A stretch of DNA of 64,000 nucleotides from Anaerolineae bacterium (GTDB lineage: Bacteria; Chloroflexota; Anaerolineae; Aggregatilineales; Phototrophicaceae): positions 23,692 through 87,691 of the forward strand of contig JADLAY010000010.1 of NCBI GenBank assembly GCA_020849765.1. Direction: 5' to 3'. Made by a program: the position numbers and the translations under genes. Below are positions 48,645 to 57,737 of the stretch, piece after piece. The notes under the pieces are model-generated. The model was not told the origin of the DNA, made no database searches, and saw only the letters and a list, made by a program, of their open reading frames with translations. Numbering within the stretch: position 1 is the first letter of the stretch; each line of letters opens with the position of its first letter.

Positions 48645-49361
48645 ATGAATGCAGTCCAGACCGACAACCTGGCCCACGTGCTTGTGGCTATCCGCGAGCG
48701 CTGGGGACAGCAGAGTGTAATGCGCGCCACCGACTATGTGGCTCCGTCACATCTACCCACTGGATACGAAGACCTTGACCTGCTGCTGTGCGGTGGTCTT
48801 CCGCATGGACGGATCACAGAGCTGCTAGGGCGGCCCACGTCCGGGAAGACGACTCTGGCATTCTCTGTGCTGGCCGCCGCACAGCAGGAATGCTCAATCC
48901 TCATCTACCTCGACGTTGATAACCATTCGGACGCGGACTATCTCGCCCGGCTCGACATCTCGTACGACGATATGCTCCTGGTTCGTGCACCTCTGGATGC
49001 GTCTCTGGCGCTCATGCGTGACATTATTGGTAGCCGTGTCCCGTGTCTGATCCTGCTCGATCTGCCAGGAGCAATGCCGCCTGCTGATACGCAGCGTGTA
49101 TACGATGTGCTGCGGCAAAACTCTTCGTTGTTGGCAACAACCGGAACGATGGTGTTGCTGCTTGCGGGTATGGGATCTCTGGCTCAGCAGCATGCGGCTG
49201 TGCGATTATCATTTCAGCGCCAGGCGTGGATGCGCCGAGACGGTGAGATCGTCGGCTGTCGGACGCGCATCCAGGTAGAGCGCAATCTGGGTGGCCTCGT
49301 TGGACAGACTCTCACACTGGATCTGATGTTTCCGGATAGTTTCACCGGGAGTGCAGAGTGA
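48645..49361 (+). CDS. imuA: ImuA-like RecA-fold protein of the mutasome
   Basis: A 238-residue RecA-like ATPase fold. Walker A is GRPTSGKTT (about 62-70), and a Walker B-like CLILLDLP occurs near residue 128. It is shorter than RecA and lacks a full C-terminal domain, fitting ImuA/SulA2-type proteins encoded before imuB and dnaE2. ImuA is thought to support assembly of the ImuB-DnaE2 translesion complex. The ATG has GGGGAAG six bases upstream, and the stop overlaps imuB by four bases. An SOS-like palindrome lies upstream. Confidence 0.85.
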   Translation: MNAVQTDNLAHVLVAIRERWGQQSVMRATDYVAPSHLPTGYEDLDLLLCGGLPHGRITELLGRPTSGKTTLAFSVLAAAQQECSILIYLDVDNHSDADYLARLDISYDDMLLVRAPLDASLALMRDIIGSRVPCLILLDLPGAMPPADTQRVYDVLRQNSSLLATTGTMVLLLAGMGSLAQQHAAVRLSFQRQAWMRRDGEIVGCRTRIQVERNLGGLVGQTLTLDLMFPDSFTGSAE

Positions 49362-50575
49362 TTGTCTGCGCCATCATTCCCGACGTCGTATCCTACGTCG
49401 AGCGAGCAGCCAAGAATCGTCTTATCCTGCTGGCAAGCGAACAGGACACGGTGACCAGTGCCTCAATTGCTGCCGTCCGCCTGGGTGTCACACGCGGAAT
49501 GCGCTTGCGACAAGCGCGATCGCTGTGCCCGGATGCTGTGGTCGTGCCCTTTCGCGAGACAGCCTATCGCGAACTGGCGGAATCTATCGAGGGTGAACTG
49601 CACATACTGACCACCTACATCGAGCCGATTGCACCATTCTGGTACAAACGGATGCAGGCCAATCCAGTGCTGTCGCTGTCGGCAGCATCCTGGTATCTCG
49701 ACATCGGTAAGCTCACGCCAAATGACGCGCTGGCCATGGTCAAGACATTGGGCGGAAACCTGAGACGGCAGTTTTCGCTCCACGCCAACTTCGGCCTGGC
49801 TGCTGGTAAATTCCCCGCAACGGTAGCCGCGTTCAGAGGATCAACCGGCGAATCAATCGTTGTCCGGAGAGGGGAGGAGCGTGCTTTTCTGGCCCGGTCT
49901 TCACTTGCTTTGCTGCCGCTTTCGCGCGACGCGATTGAGCATTTGCAGCTACTCGGAATGACCACCATCGGTCAGGTTGCGGATCTGCCACGCGCCGCGG
50001 TGGCGGTGCTGGACGGCAAGCGTGGACAGCTCGCGCACCGGATCGCGCAAGGTGACGATCCACGCAAAGTCATCCCGCGTCCGATCGCACGAACGGAACG
50101 TATTGAGCGCAGTTTCGACGGCGCCGTCGAAAATGGCCTATATCTAGATGTAGCCCTGTCTGAAATAGGGGAGGAATTGGCGCGGCGACTGGCTACATCC
50201 AACGAAACGCTACGGACCGTTGAACTCATACTCTCGCTTGACCGCGGCAATCCTGTGACAGGTCAGCGCAGGCTGCACGAACCGACGGGGCACAAAGCGC
50301 TCATCGGACGGGCGCTGATGCGCCTGCGCGCCCAGTTGGAGATCCCGGCAGGCGTAACGGGGGTGACCGTGATTGCCCGCGATCTGGCGCCGCTGACCTG
50401 GCAGCAATTGGATTTGTTCGGCCAACCTGTCCTCACGCAACACAAGCTCGAAGACCTGCTCACGGCACTGGCCGATTGTGCTGATCCGCACGGCCTATAT
50501 GCGATTGAAACCTGGGAGCGCGAACACCTCGTCCTTGAACAGCGCTTCCGCCTCAACGAGGTCTCGATTGCATGA
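49358..50575 (+). CDS. imuB: ImuB, inactive Y-family polymerase-like adaptor
   Basis: A 405-residue protein with a Y-family (DinB/UmuC) fold: palm segment, helix-hairpin-helix region (LQLLGMTTIGQVADLP) and little-finger domain (about 235-360). The catalytic acidic triad of active Y-family enzymes is not retained: where active enzymes have the SIDE motif this reads SWYLDIG. That is the hallmark of ImuB, which acts as a hub linking DnaE2 and the beta clamp. Its stop overlaps the next small gene by four bases. Confidence 0.87.
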   Translation: MIVCAIIPDVVSYVERAAKNRLILLASEQDTVTSASIAAVRLGVTRGMRLRQARSLCPDAVVVPFRETAYRELAESIEGELHILTTYIEPIAPFWYKRMQANPVLSLSAASWYLDIGKLTPNDALAMVKTLGGNLRRQFSLHANFGLAAGKFPATVAAFRGSTGESIVVRRGEERAFLARSSLALLPLSRDAIEHLQLLGMTTIGQVADLPRAAVAVLDGKRGQLAHRIAQGDDPRKVIPRPIARTERIERSFDGAVENGLYLDVALSEIGEELARRLATSNETLRTVELILSLDRGNPVTGQRRLHEPTGHKALIGRALMRLRAQLEIPAGVTGVTVIARDLAPLTWQQLDLFGQPVLTQHKLEDLLTALADCADPHGLYAIETWEREHLVLEQRFRLNEVSIA

Positions 50576-50823
50576 CACGGTTTTGGGCAGAGGGGCAGGC
50601 GATCAACACATCCGTCGATCAAGACGATTGCCCGATCGAATTCGCCTGGCGGGGGCGGCATCGAGTGGCGGAGGTGGTCGAAACCTGGGTCGTCGATGAT
50701 GGTTGGTGGCACTTACGCAAGTATCGCACCTATTACAAACTCGCCACCGAAACGGGTCTGCTGGTCATCATCTTTCGCAACAACGTGGATGGGGCATGGT
50801 TTCTGCAGCGGGTGTATGACTGA
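50572..50823 (+). CDS. Small conserved protein between imuB and dnaE2 (DUF6504-like)
   Basis: An 83-residue protein rich in aromatic residues (WAEGQAI, FAWRGRHRVAEVVETWVVDDGWW, YYKL). Its position, size and repeated Trp motifs match the short DUF6504-type proteins found in actinobacterial imuB-dnaE2 cassettes. The name is assigned from pattern and context, not from a search. It overlaps imuB by four bases and dnaE2 by one base (TGATG), so the four mutasome genes are translationally coupled. Its function is unknown; a structural part of the translesion complex is plausible. Confidence 0.75.
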   Translation: MTRFWAEGQAINTSVDQDDCPIEFAWRGRHRVAEVVETWVVDDGWWHLRKYRTYYKLATETGLLVIIFRNNVDGAWFLQRVYD

Positions 50824-53800
50824 TGTTTGCCCATCTGCACACGCACTCGTATTACAGCCTCCTGGATGGTGTCTCGTCGCCCGAAGCGCTGGTCAGACAG
50901 GCCGCCCGGTTGAAGATGCCCGCCCTGGCGCTGACCGATCACAACGCCGTCTATGGCGTGATGGCATTTGTGGCTGCTGCACGCGCGCATGGCATCAAGC
51001 CCGCGGTCGGTGCGGAGATGACGCTGGACGATGGTTCGCATCTGACGCTGCTGGTCGAAAACGACGTGGGTTGGTCAAACTTGTGTTCGCTGATCACGAT
51101 TGCCCAGGCCAATGCGCCCAAGGGGGAAGCTGCGCTGCCGGAGCGAGAACTCGAAACGCATGCCACAGGGTTAATCGCCCTATCCGGCTGCCGCAAGGGG
51201 AAAATCGCCCAGGCCGTGCTCGCCAACCGTCTATCTGAGGCACGCGACGTGGCAGTGCGTTATCGCGACTGGTTCGGGCACTCCAACTTTGTTATCGAGC
51301 TTCAGCATCACCAGCTGCCGCAGGATTCCCGGCTGAGTGCGCGGCTGGTCGCTCTCGCACAATCGCTCGATCTGGCTTACGTCGCCACCAACAATGTGCA
51401 CTATGCCCGCCGTGAAGAGCACGAACTGCAGGACGTCGTCGTCTGCATCCGCACGCACACGACGCTGGATACCTCATATCACGTTCGCCGCCCCAATTCC
51501 GAGTATTATCTCAAGTCGCATGGCGAGATGGCGTCATTATTCAAGCAGTACCCGCAAGCTATCCGTGCAACGGAACACCTGGCCGAGCGCTGTGACTTCA
51601 CACCTGCCTTTGGTGTACAGGATTTACCCGAAAGTGCGCTCGCGGACGGCGTGAGCGCCATTTCGCATCTGAAAACACGCTGCGAGATAGCGCTCTCATC
51701 GAAGCCTGGAGACAGAGACGAGGAAATGCGAGCGCTGCTGAATCACGAACTGGCCGTGATCGAGCACGCCAGACTCGCCAACTATTTTTTGCTCGTGGCG
51801 GATATCGTGGCTTTCGCGCGCTCGTGCGCCATCCGCTGCCAGGGGAGAGGTTCGGCGGCCAACTCGCTGGTCGCGTATCTCCTGAACATCAGCCCGGTTG
51901 ATCCACTGACGCACAACCTCGTCTTCGAGCGCTTTTTGTCTGAGGAGCGCGTCTCGGTGCCGGATATCGACATCGACTTCGATGCCGCACGCCGGGAAGA
52001 AGTCATCCAGTACGTCTACGAGAAATATGGGCGCGACCACGCGGCGATGGCCTGCACGTTCGTCACCTACCGGCGGCGTGGCAGTGTGCGCGACGTGGGC
52101 AAGGCACTGGGGCTATCGCCGCATCTGGTCGAAGACGCGCTGCTGGCGATTGAGCTTGACCGGCCATTGCCCACCAGCTCGCCCTATGCCCGTGAACTGG
52201 TGCGCTTGAGCGAGGCGCTCAAAGGGCATCCGCGTCATCTGGGTATCCACAACGGCGGCATGATCATCACGGGTGCTCCGCTGGCGCAGCGGCTGCCGAC
52301 CGAACCGGCGACCATGGAAGGGCGCACGGTCGTCCAGTGGGATAAAGAAGCACTGGAAGAAGCCGGGATCGTCAAGATCGACATTCTCGGCTTGCGCATG
52401 CTGTCAGCCATCGATGAGGCGGCCAGGAGTGTCGAGGCGACCACCGGACAGACGCTCGATCTCGACCGGCTGCCGATGGATGATCCGGCGCTTTACAAGA
52501 TGATGGAACGAGCGGATACGATCGGCGTGTTTCAGGTCGAGAGCCGCGCACAGGCTCAGACGCTGCCACGCCTGAAACCGAAAACCTTCAACGATGTGAT
52601 CGTTTCGATCTCGTTGATCCGCCCCGGCCCGGTGCAGGGCAATATGGTACATCCCTACCTTGCGCGGCGGCGCGGGTCAGAACCCGTCGTCTATCCGCAT
52701 CCGCGCCTGGAAGCCGCCCTGGAAGAGACGTTGGGTGTCATCCTGTTTCAAGAGCAGGTGCTCAAGGTCGCTCGCGATCTGGCGGGCTTCACCCCGGGCC
52801 AGGGAGAACTGCTGCGCCGAGCGCTGGGCGCCAAGCACTCAACAGAAGCGATAGAGAAACTGCGCGAGGAATTTGTCGCCGGAGCACAGCAGCAGGATGT
52901 CATGGAGCACGTCGCTCAGGCGGTCTTCGATAGCCTGACCGCTTTCGGCGGCTATTCATTTCCGAAGTCTCACGCCGCAGCCTTCGCCGTGCTGGTCTAC
53001 CAATCCGCCTATCTCAAGCACTATCATCCGGCAGCCTTCCTGACGGCGATCCTGAATCATCAGCCGATGGGCTTCTGGACACCAGCCGTCGTCGCCAATG
53101 ACGCGCGGCGGCATGGGATCGCGGTGCTCGGTGTGGACGTCAACAAGAGTCAGGCTCGCTGCACAGTCGAGGGTGGCAGCATCCGGCTCGGCTTTTCCTA
53201 TGTCCAGAGCATCGGCGAGAGTCTGGGCCAGCGTATTGAGACGGCACGGCAGGACAGCGCGTTTCGCACTCTGGCTGACTTTGCGCATCGCACGCGCATC
53301 CCGCCACGCCTGCTGACCCGGTTGATCCTCGTTGGCGCGTTCGATAGCTGGGAGCGTAACCGCCGAAAGGTACTCTGGGAAGCGCGCCGGTTGATGGGGG
53401 AGAATGCGCTGGGTCTGACGTTTGACGACGAGCAGCTTGACTTCACGCCGCTGACGCCCTTGGAGGAGTTCACCCTCGAAGCACGTTACGTCGGTATCAC
53501 GACCGGGCCGCATTTGATGACGCATTTTCAGTCGTGGATGAAGTCACGCGGCATCCGTGGCAGTCGCGGGCTGGCCCGGCTGCGCTCAGGCACGCGGGTG
53601 GAGGTTGCTGGCGAGGTTGTTATGCACCAGTCGCCCCCGACCGCGAAAGGTTTCCATTTCATCACGCTTGAAGACAGCGCCGGCATGATGAACGTGATTG
53701 TGCGCCCGCGTGTTTACAAACGCTACAAGTCCGTTCTGCGCCGCGCGCCACTCCTGTGGGTTAGCGGGGTTGTCGAGCGCGACGAAGGCGTGATCAACAT

Positions 53801-53831
53801 CCTGTGTGATCGGGCGTCGTTTGTGGGATGA
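50823..53831 (+). CDS. dnaE2: Error-prone DNA polymerase III alpha subunit DnaE2
   Basis: A 1,002-residue C-family polymerase, the short DnaE2/ImuC length (DnaE1 is about 1,150). The N-terminal PHP domain begins HLHTHSYYSLLDG and has LTDHNAVYG. The polymerase palm has RGSAANSLVAYLL and the catalytic acids in VPDIDIDFD. The fingers contain FQVESRAQAQTLPRLKP, and helix-hairpin-helix and OB-fold regions follow (GTRVEVAGEVV, about residues 920-1000). It makes the mutagenic step of translesion synthesis with ImuA and ImuB. Confidence 0.94.
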   Translation: MFAHLHTHSYYSLLDGVSSPEALVRQAARLKMPALALTDHNAVYGVMAFVAAARAHGIKPAVGAEMTLDDGSHLTLLVENDVGWSNLCSLITIAQANAPKGEAALPERELETHATGLIALSGCRKGKIAQAVLANRLSEARDVAVRYRDWFGHSNFVIELQHHQLPQDSRLSARLVALAQSLDLAYVATNNVHYARREEHELQDVVVCIRTHTTLDTSYHVRRPNSEYYLKSHGEMASLFKQYPQAIRATEHLAERCDFTPAFGVQDLPESALADGVSAISHLKTRCEIALSSKPGDRDEEMRALLNHELAVIEHARLANYFLLVADIVAFARSCAIRCQGRGSAANSLVAYLLNISPVDPLTHNLVFERFLSEERVSVPDIDIDFDAARREEVIQYVYEKYGRDHAAMACTFVTYRRRGSVRDVGKALGLSPHLVEDALLAIELDRPLPTSSPYARELVRLSEALKGHPRHLGIHNGGMIITGAPLAQRLPTEPATMEGRTVVQWDKEALEEAGIVKIDILGLRMLSAIDEAARSVEATTGQTLDLDRLPMDDPALYKMMERADTIGVFQVESRAQAQTLPRLKPKTFNDVIVSISLIRPGPVQGNMVHPYLARRRGSEPVVYPHPRLEAALEETLGVILFQEQVLKVARDLAGFTPGQGELLRRALGAKHSTEAIEKLREEFVAGAQQQDVMEHVAQAVFDSLTAFGGYSFPKSHAAAFAVLVYQSAYLKHYHPAAFLTAILNHQPMGFWTPAVVANDARRHGIAVLGVDVNKSQARCTVEGGSIRLGFSYVQSIGESLGQRIETARQDSAFRTLADFAHRTRIPPRLLTRLILVGAFDSWERNRRKVLWEARRLMGENALGLTFDDEQLDFTPLTPLEEFTLEARYVGITTGPHLMTHFQSWMKSRGIRGSRGLARLRSGTRVEVAGEVVMHQSPPTAKGFHFITLEDSAGMMNVIVRPRVYKRYKSVLRRAPLLWVSGVVERDEGVINILCDRASFVG

Positions 53832-54136
53832 GATCACATCAAAGGCGGTGCAAGCGGAGGATAGTTTCATTACCCCAACGAGGTTCGAACTCCTATGACC
53901 ATCCCAACAAGAAATCGTCGAGTGGTTGTTATTGACATCGGGCCTCAAGACTCGCAGACGCAACGTTAGCCCAGATCAATTCATCAAAAAACGCCATGCC
54001 CCAGGAGCCAGCCTGTCCAAGCTTGCCCGCGAATCCGGTGTCTCGCCGTAGCCTGCATATATCGCTTTTGTTGCGGTTTGCCTGGCTTCGCAAACAATGG
54101 CGAGATCGAAGGGGCGCCGATCATTCCCCACAGGCA
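53832..54136. other. 305-base gap after dnaE2
   Basis: No intact gene or terminator is apparent. The only coding-like trace is a short transposase-like peptide at 53953-54051, described separately. The region lies between the convergent dnaE2 and TPR genes and may be the scar of an insertion. Confidence 0.5.
53953..54051 (+). pseudogene. Possible remnant of a transposase helix-turn-helix (IS66/IS3 OrfA-like)
   Basis: In this frame the DNA reads RRRNVSPDQF then APGASLSKLARESGVSP before a stop. The second part strongly resembles the PGASV..VARE.GV(S/N)P segment of insertion-sequence OrfA proteins, but only about 32 codons survive and no start, catalytic gene or terminal repeats are visible. 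Confidence 0.35.
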
Positions 54137-55579
54137 TTAGCCGTGGTGTTCCGCAGCGGTCGCCAGCAGCGCGTCGAGGGTGTGGATGGCGTCTTCGAGG
54201 GTGAGCAGCTCGCCACGTGTCACAGTCTCGTCATAGCGTCGCGATCCGAGCTCGGCTTCGAGTTGCGTGTAGATCGACAGATCGAACAGTGATGGGTGAA
54301 GCTGCGGTTTATGCTGCGCCAGCAACGCGGCCCAGAGCGCGGCCTGCTCCCCTTCGCCCTGGGCATGCCACAGGCTAATCGCGGCAGCAAGGGCCTTGAC
54401 CAGGAAGTGCGGCGTGCCGATCCGAGTGGCCATCGTGAGCGCATCCCGCAGTTGATCGCGCGCCAGAGACAACTCGTGTTGGGCGACGAGCACATACACG
54501 ATATCGAGCGACGCCTCACACACCCGGATCGCAAACTGGGCTTCGCGCGCGACATCAACCGCTTCGCGCAGGTGAATCAGCGCGGCCCCATAGTTCCCTT
54601 GCAAGAACATCGACTGTCCCAGGCCGTAGAGACCGTTGCTGATCGTCGACGGTGAGCAGACAAGTCTGGCAATCGCCAACGCTTCGACATAGTGCGCATT
54701 GGCGCTCTCGTACTGGGCGAGCCACTTCTCCGCATGGGCGAGGCTGAGCAGGGCAGGTGGAAACAAGCGCGAGTGCTCGAAAGCGCGTCCCAGGGTCACG
54801 GCTCGCTGAGCGTAGCGCTGCGCAGCCTGATAATCGTGCAAAGCAAGACAGATACCACTGAGCCCGACGTGCGCATCAAAGACGCCGTAAGCGCTGTCGG
54901 CCGCGGACGAGGCATCCAGGTAGCGCTGAAAATTGTCCCGCGCCTGTTGATATTGGCCGCCAAACTGCAACGCGCGACCCAGCCCACGCCATACGACCGC
55001 CATTTCGCTGGCCGCTTGACAGCGTTCAAACTGCACAATCGACCGCTTGTAATAGTCGAGGGCCTCGTCGAGGGCTCCGCGCGTGAAGTCGAGCGTGCCC
55101 AGGATATACCAGGCACGTCCCAGGCTCAGGTCGTCCTGTGTGCTCTGCGGGAGAGCCAGCAGTTGGTGCACATACTGCTCGGCCAGATCGAGTTTCTCGC
55201 TGGTCAGGCTCAGGAAGGCCGCCTGATAGAGTAACGTGCGTTCTGCCTCGCCATCGTGAAGGCTTTGTGCTGCTGCCAGAGCCTGCTGGGTCCAGGCCAA
55301 CTGCTCATCGGAGGTGAGCTGCACTCTCAGAATGTCGGCTGTGGCGATGGTGAACAGCGTGCATAGGCGGGCCTGTTCGGGCTCGGCGGTCGTCCTCGCT
55401 GCCGCCCACGCCTGACGCTGCTTGATTTGCTCCCAATCCTGCTCCATGACCCGGTGCCAGTGCTGCCGGTTGCCCGGCCCCCGGCGCACACCGTCATTCG
55501 CCTTCCGCAATTTGTCGAGATAGTGGCGGGTCAGGCGTGACTGCGCCGACTGCACAGATGGCGTGGCGATGACGCTCAT
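54137..55579 (-). CDS. TPR-repeat protein paired with the BTAD/NB-ARC regulator
   Basis: A 480-residue all-helical protein with roughly ten tetratricopeptide-like repeats, visible as recurring A.Y..A....A pairs (for example ALDEALDYYKRSIVQFE, YQQARDNFQRYLDASSAADS, YGAALIHLREAVDVAREA). The N-terminal 60 residues are basic. There is no enzymatic motif or signal peptide. It starts at ATG 55579, overlapping the BTAD/NB-ARC gene stop by four bases. In other STAND regulators the TPR part is fused C-terminally to the NB-ARC, so here a split regulator is likely, with this half sensing or binding partners. Confidence 0.85.
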   Translation of the reverse strand: MSVIATPSVQSAQSRLTRHYLDKLRKANDGVRRGPGNRQHWHRVMEQDWEQIKQRQAWAAARTTAEPEQARLCTLFTIATADILRVQLTSDEQLAWTQQALAAAQSLHDGEAERTLLYQAAFLSLTSEKLDLAEQYVHQLLALPQSTQDDLSLGRAWYILGTLDFTRGALDEALDYYKRSIVQFERCQAASEMAVVWRGLGRALQFGGQYQQARDNFQRYLDASSAADSAYGVFDAHVGLSGICLALHDYQAAQRYAQRAVTLGRAFEHSRLFPPALLSLAHAEKWLAQYESANAHYVEALAIARLVCSPSTISNGLYGLGQSMFLQGNYGAALIHLREAVDVAREAQFAIRVCEASLDIVYVLVAQHELSLARDQLRDALTMATRIGTPHFLVKALAAAISLWHAQGEGEQAALWAALLAQHKPQLHPSLFDLSIYTQLEAELGSRRYDETVTRGELLTLEDAIHTLDALLATAAEHHG

Positions 55580-57405
55580 GTCAGGTCTCCTGACTGTTCG
55601 AGCAGCGAGCGCGCATGCAGCACGAGCAGCGCATGCATCTGAAAGCGCCCGCCACCGACGGGTTCGAGCAAGCCTCGGTTGACCAGCGTCCGCGCAACCG
55701 GCCTTGGATCTTGCACATCCCATGCGACCTGCATCGCTTCCAGATCGAAAGTGGCGGGCTTGGGCGCGAACAGGCTCAGGTAGGCGAAGTGACGCCGGTG
55801 CTCCTCGTCGAGCAGATCGGTGCTGCGTTTGAGCAGCGCCGTGATGGTCGGCGATGTTTCGCCTCGGGCACCGATCATGTCACCGGGCACTTGTGCCGCC
55901 AATAGGCTGGCGCCCGTCCGCAGTTCAGCCAGCAGCTCACGCACGCCCCATCCCAGGCGCGCCTCGGCGTGGAGCAAGCGCCCGGCAACGTGCAGCGCCA
56001 GCGGCAAACCCTCCAGATCGCGCACGAGCTGCAGCGCTTCGCCAGGATATTCCGAGACGGCTTCCGGGCTGAGCGTTTTGAGCAATTGCAGGCCGTGGGT
56101 TTCATCCAGTAGTGGCAGGCGATAGATGTCCGCAGAGCTGGGGGCAAGTTCAGAGGCGACGTCATTCAGGCGGCTCGTCAGGATCAGCGCGCAGGCTTGA
56201 CCGCCGACACGAAAGGGCGCGGCATGTTCCGCGCGCCAGACGTCGTCGACAATCAGCAGCACCTGTTTATCGCGCAAAACCGCGGTCAGTAGGGCACTGA
56301 CGTCCTCCACTTTGCGCGCTCGGCCAGGATCACTCAGCTTGAAGGCCGCTGCCCACGAATCGAGCGTGCCGAACACGTCAGGTGTCTCGCCGAGCGATGC
56401 CCACAACACGCCGTCGGGAAATTGCCGCGCAATCGCCCGATCGTGCGCCAGCGTGGCCACGGTCGTGCTCTTGCCCGCGCCGGGCCAGCCCTGCACGACG
56501 GTGACCGGGCGCATCGTCTCGTTGCCGATGCCGAGCCGGTGCTTGATTTCGCTCAACGCCTGCTCGCGCCCGATCACGAGCGGCGGCAGCGGCGGCATGA
56601 CGCTCGTCTTCGGCGCGTCGCCTTCATAGGCGACCGTGCCTTCCGGCAGCTCTTCGGTCTGTATGACTCGGTAGAGTTCGTTGGTTTGCCGTTCCGGGGG
56701 CGTCGCCAGTTCGCGATCCAGAATTTCTGCGCACTGTTTGTATTGGCGCAGAGCCTCCGAGCGCTGCCCGTTTGCGGAATACAGGCGCATCAACTGGCGA
56801 TGCGCGGGTTCGTGGATCGGATCGCTGGCAAGCCATAGCAACGCATACTTGATCGCTTGATCGAGGTGGTCACGGTTTGCGAAGTAGTCCGATAGCCGGT
56901 GCAGGATTTCGGCATATTCCCGGCGTAACCACTCACTCTGAGCGAGCTGCCATTCGTCAAAGTCCGGACTATCTGCAAGATGAAACCCGGCCAGAAATTC
57001 CGCGTGATAGAGCTGGATGGCACGCGTCAGCGGTTCCAGGCACGAATCGCAGACCACGTCGGAGTTGTGGCCGTGCATGGCGGTTTCGCTGAGTCGCTGC
57101 GAAAACTCGAACACGTCGATCCAGAGCGATTCTCGCTTTAACGCCACAGTCATGCGATCGGCAGACAGCCAGTCGACCGGCACATCAGCTGTCAAGGTAT
57201 GGAGTGCGCTCCGCAGCGCCGAGCGCGCGTGGATCTCGTCCAGTTCCGGCCAGAACAGCGCTGCCAGCGCATCACGGCTCTGAGGCTGTTCGCTCAGTGC
57301 CATGTAGGCCGCTAATGCCAATGCCTTGCGCCGCTCTATCTTGATCGCGCGGCTGCCGAACTCAATTCGGGGGGTACCGAAGAGATAAATTCGCAACTCG
57401 CTCAT
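55576..57405 (-). CDS. SARP-like BTAD/NB-ARC STAND regulator
   Basis: A 609-residue protein. Residues 1-95 form an OmpR-like winged helix (LFGTPRIEFGSRAIKIERRKALAL ends the first strand region). Residues about 95-250 are the BTAD domain, with helices around FLAGFHLADSPDFDEWQ and HEPAHRQLMRLYSANGQRSEAL. Residues about 280-560 form an NB-ARC ATPase with Walker A GWPGAGKST (about 305), Walker B LLIVDDVW and GLPLALHVAGRLL. This order is that of Streptomyces antibiotic regulatory proteins such as AfsR. It likely activates target promoters after ATP-driven assembly. The gene diverges from the 57538-61483 cassette, with SARP-type direct repeats between them. The ATG is at 57405; the TPR protein follows with an ATGA overlap. 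Confidence 0.9.
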   Translation of the reverse strand: MSELRIYLFGTPRIEFGSRAIKIERRKALALAAYMALSEQPQSRDALAALFWPELDEIHARSALRSALHTLTADVPVDWLSADRMTVALKRESLWIDVFEFSQRLSETAMHGHNSDVVCDSCLEPLTRAIQLYHAEFLAGFHLADSPDFDEWQLAQSEWLRREYAEILHRLSDYFANRDHLDQAIKYALLWLASDPIHEPAHRQLMRLYSANGQRSEALRQYKQCAEILDRELATPPERQTNELYRVIQTEELPEGTVAYEGDAPKTSVMPPLPPLVIGREQALSEIKHRLGIGNETMRPVTVVQGWPGAGKSTTVATLAHDRAIARQFPDGVLWASLGETPDVFGTLDSWAAAFKLSDPGRARKVEDVSALLTAVLRDKQVLLIVDDVWRAEHAAPFRVGGQACALILTSRLNDVASELAPSSADIYRLPLLDETHGLQLLKTLSPEAVSEYPGEALQLVRDLEGLPLALHVAGRLLHAEARLGWGVRELLAELRTGASLLAAQVPGDMIGARGETSPTITALLKRSTDLLDEEHRRHFAYLSLFAPKPATFDLEAMQVAWDVQDPRPVARTLVNRGLLEPVGGGRFQMHALLVLHARSLLEQSGDLT

Positions 57406-57420
57406 TGGCAGGCGCCTCTT

Positions 57421-57463
57421 GTCACGATCCCGTCACGATCCTGTCGCGGACACTTTCTATAGT
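57421..57463 (+). promoter_or_regulatory. SARP-type promoter: three 11-base-spaced direct repeats and a -10 box
   Basis: Tandem units GTCACGATCCC (57421-57431), GTCACGATCCT (57432-57442) and GTCGCGGACAC (57443-57453) repeat with an 11-base period, one helical turn. The third heptamer (GTCGCGG, ending 57449) is exactly 8 bases before TATAGT (57458-57463). SARP regulators are known to bind heptamer direct repeats spaced by 11 bases with the last one 8 bases upstream of the -10. The promoter points into the plus-strand cassette, away from the regulator gene. Confidence 0.7.
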
Positions 57464-57537
57464 ACTGTCAACGACCAAAATGTGACACCGCTCTACATTC
57501 CGTTCCGTAATAGGTCTTCATTTTCGAAAGGGCTGGC

Positions 57538-57723
57538 ATGAAGAACATTTTTCATCCCTGGCAAGACACGATCCCTTTGCTCTCCGGAGCCCGATTTGCC
57601 CAACATGCGACCACGGGCGAGGAGTTTGAATCGGCGCAGGAGCGGGCAAAGCCAAACCCTGCCTGGGTCATGCGTCCCGTGCGCTTCATGTTGATCGTCC
57701 TTGGCCTCCGGACGTGGATCTAG
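57538..57723 (+). CDS. Small hypothetical protein, first gene of the SARP-linked cassette
   Basis: A 61-residue open frame with AAAGGG five bases before its ATG, about 75 bases after the predicted promoter. The sequence includes FHPWQDTIPLLSGARF and ends in a short hydrophobic, basic tail (VRFMLIVLGLRTWI). It matches no family I recognise. Evidence for expression is its position between the SARP-type promoter and the next gene (14-base gap). It could be a leader peptide or a small membrane-associated protein. Confidence 0.55.
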   Translation: MKNIFHPWQDTIPLLSGARFAQHATTGEEFESAQERAKPNPAWVMRPVRFMLIVLGLRTWI

Positions 57724-57737
57724 GCGCAAGGTGTCGA

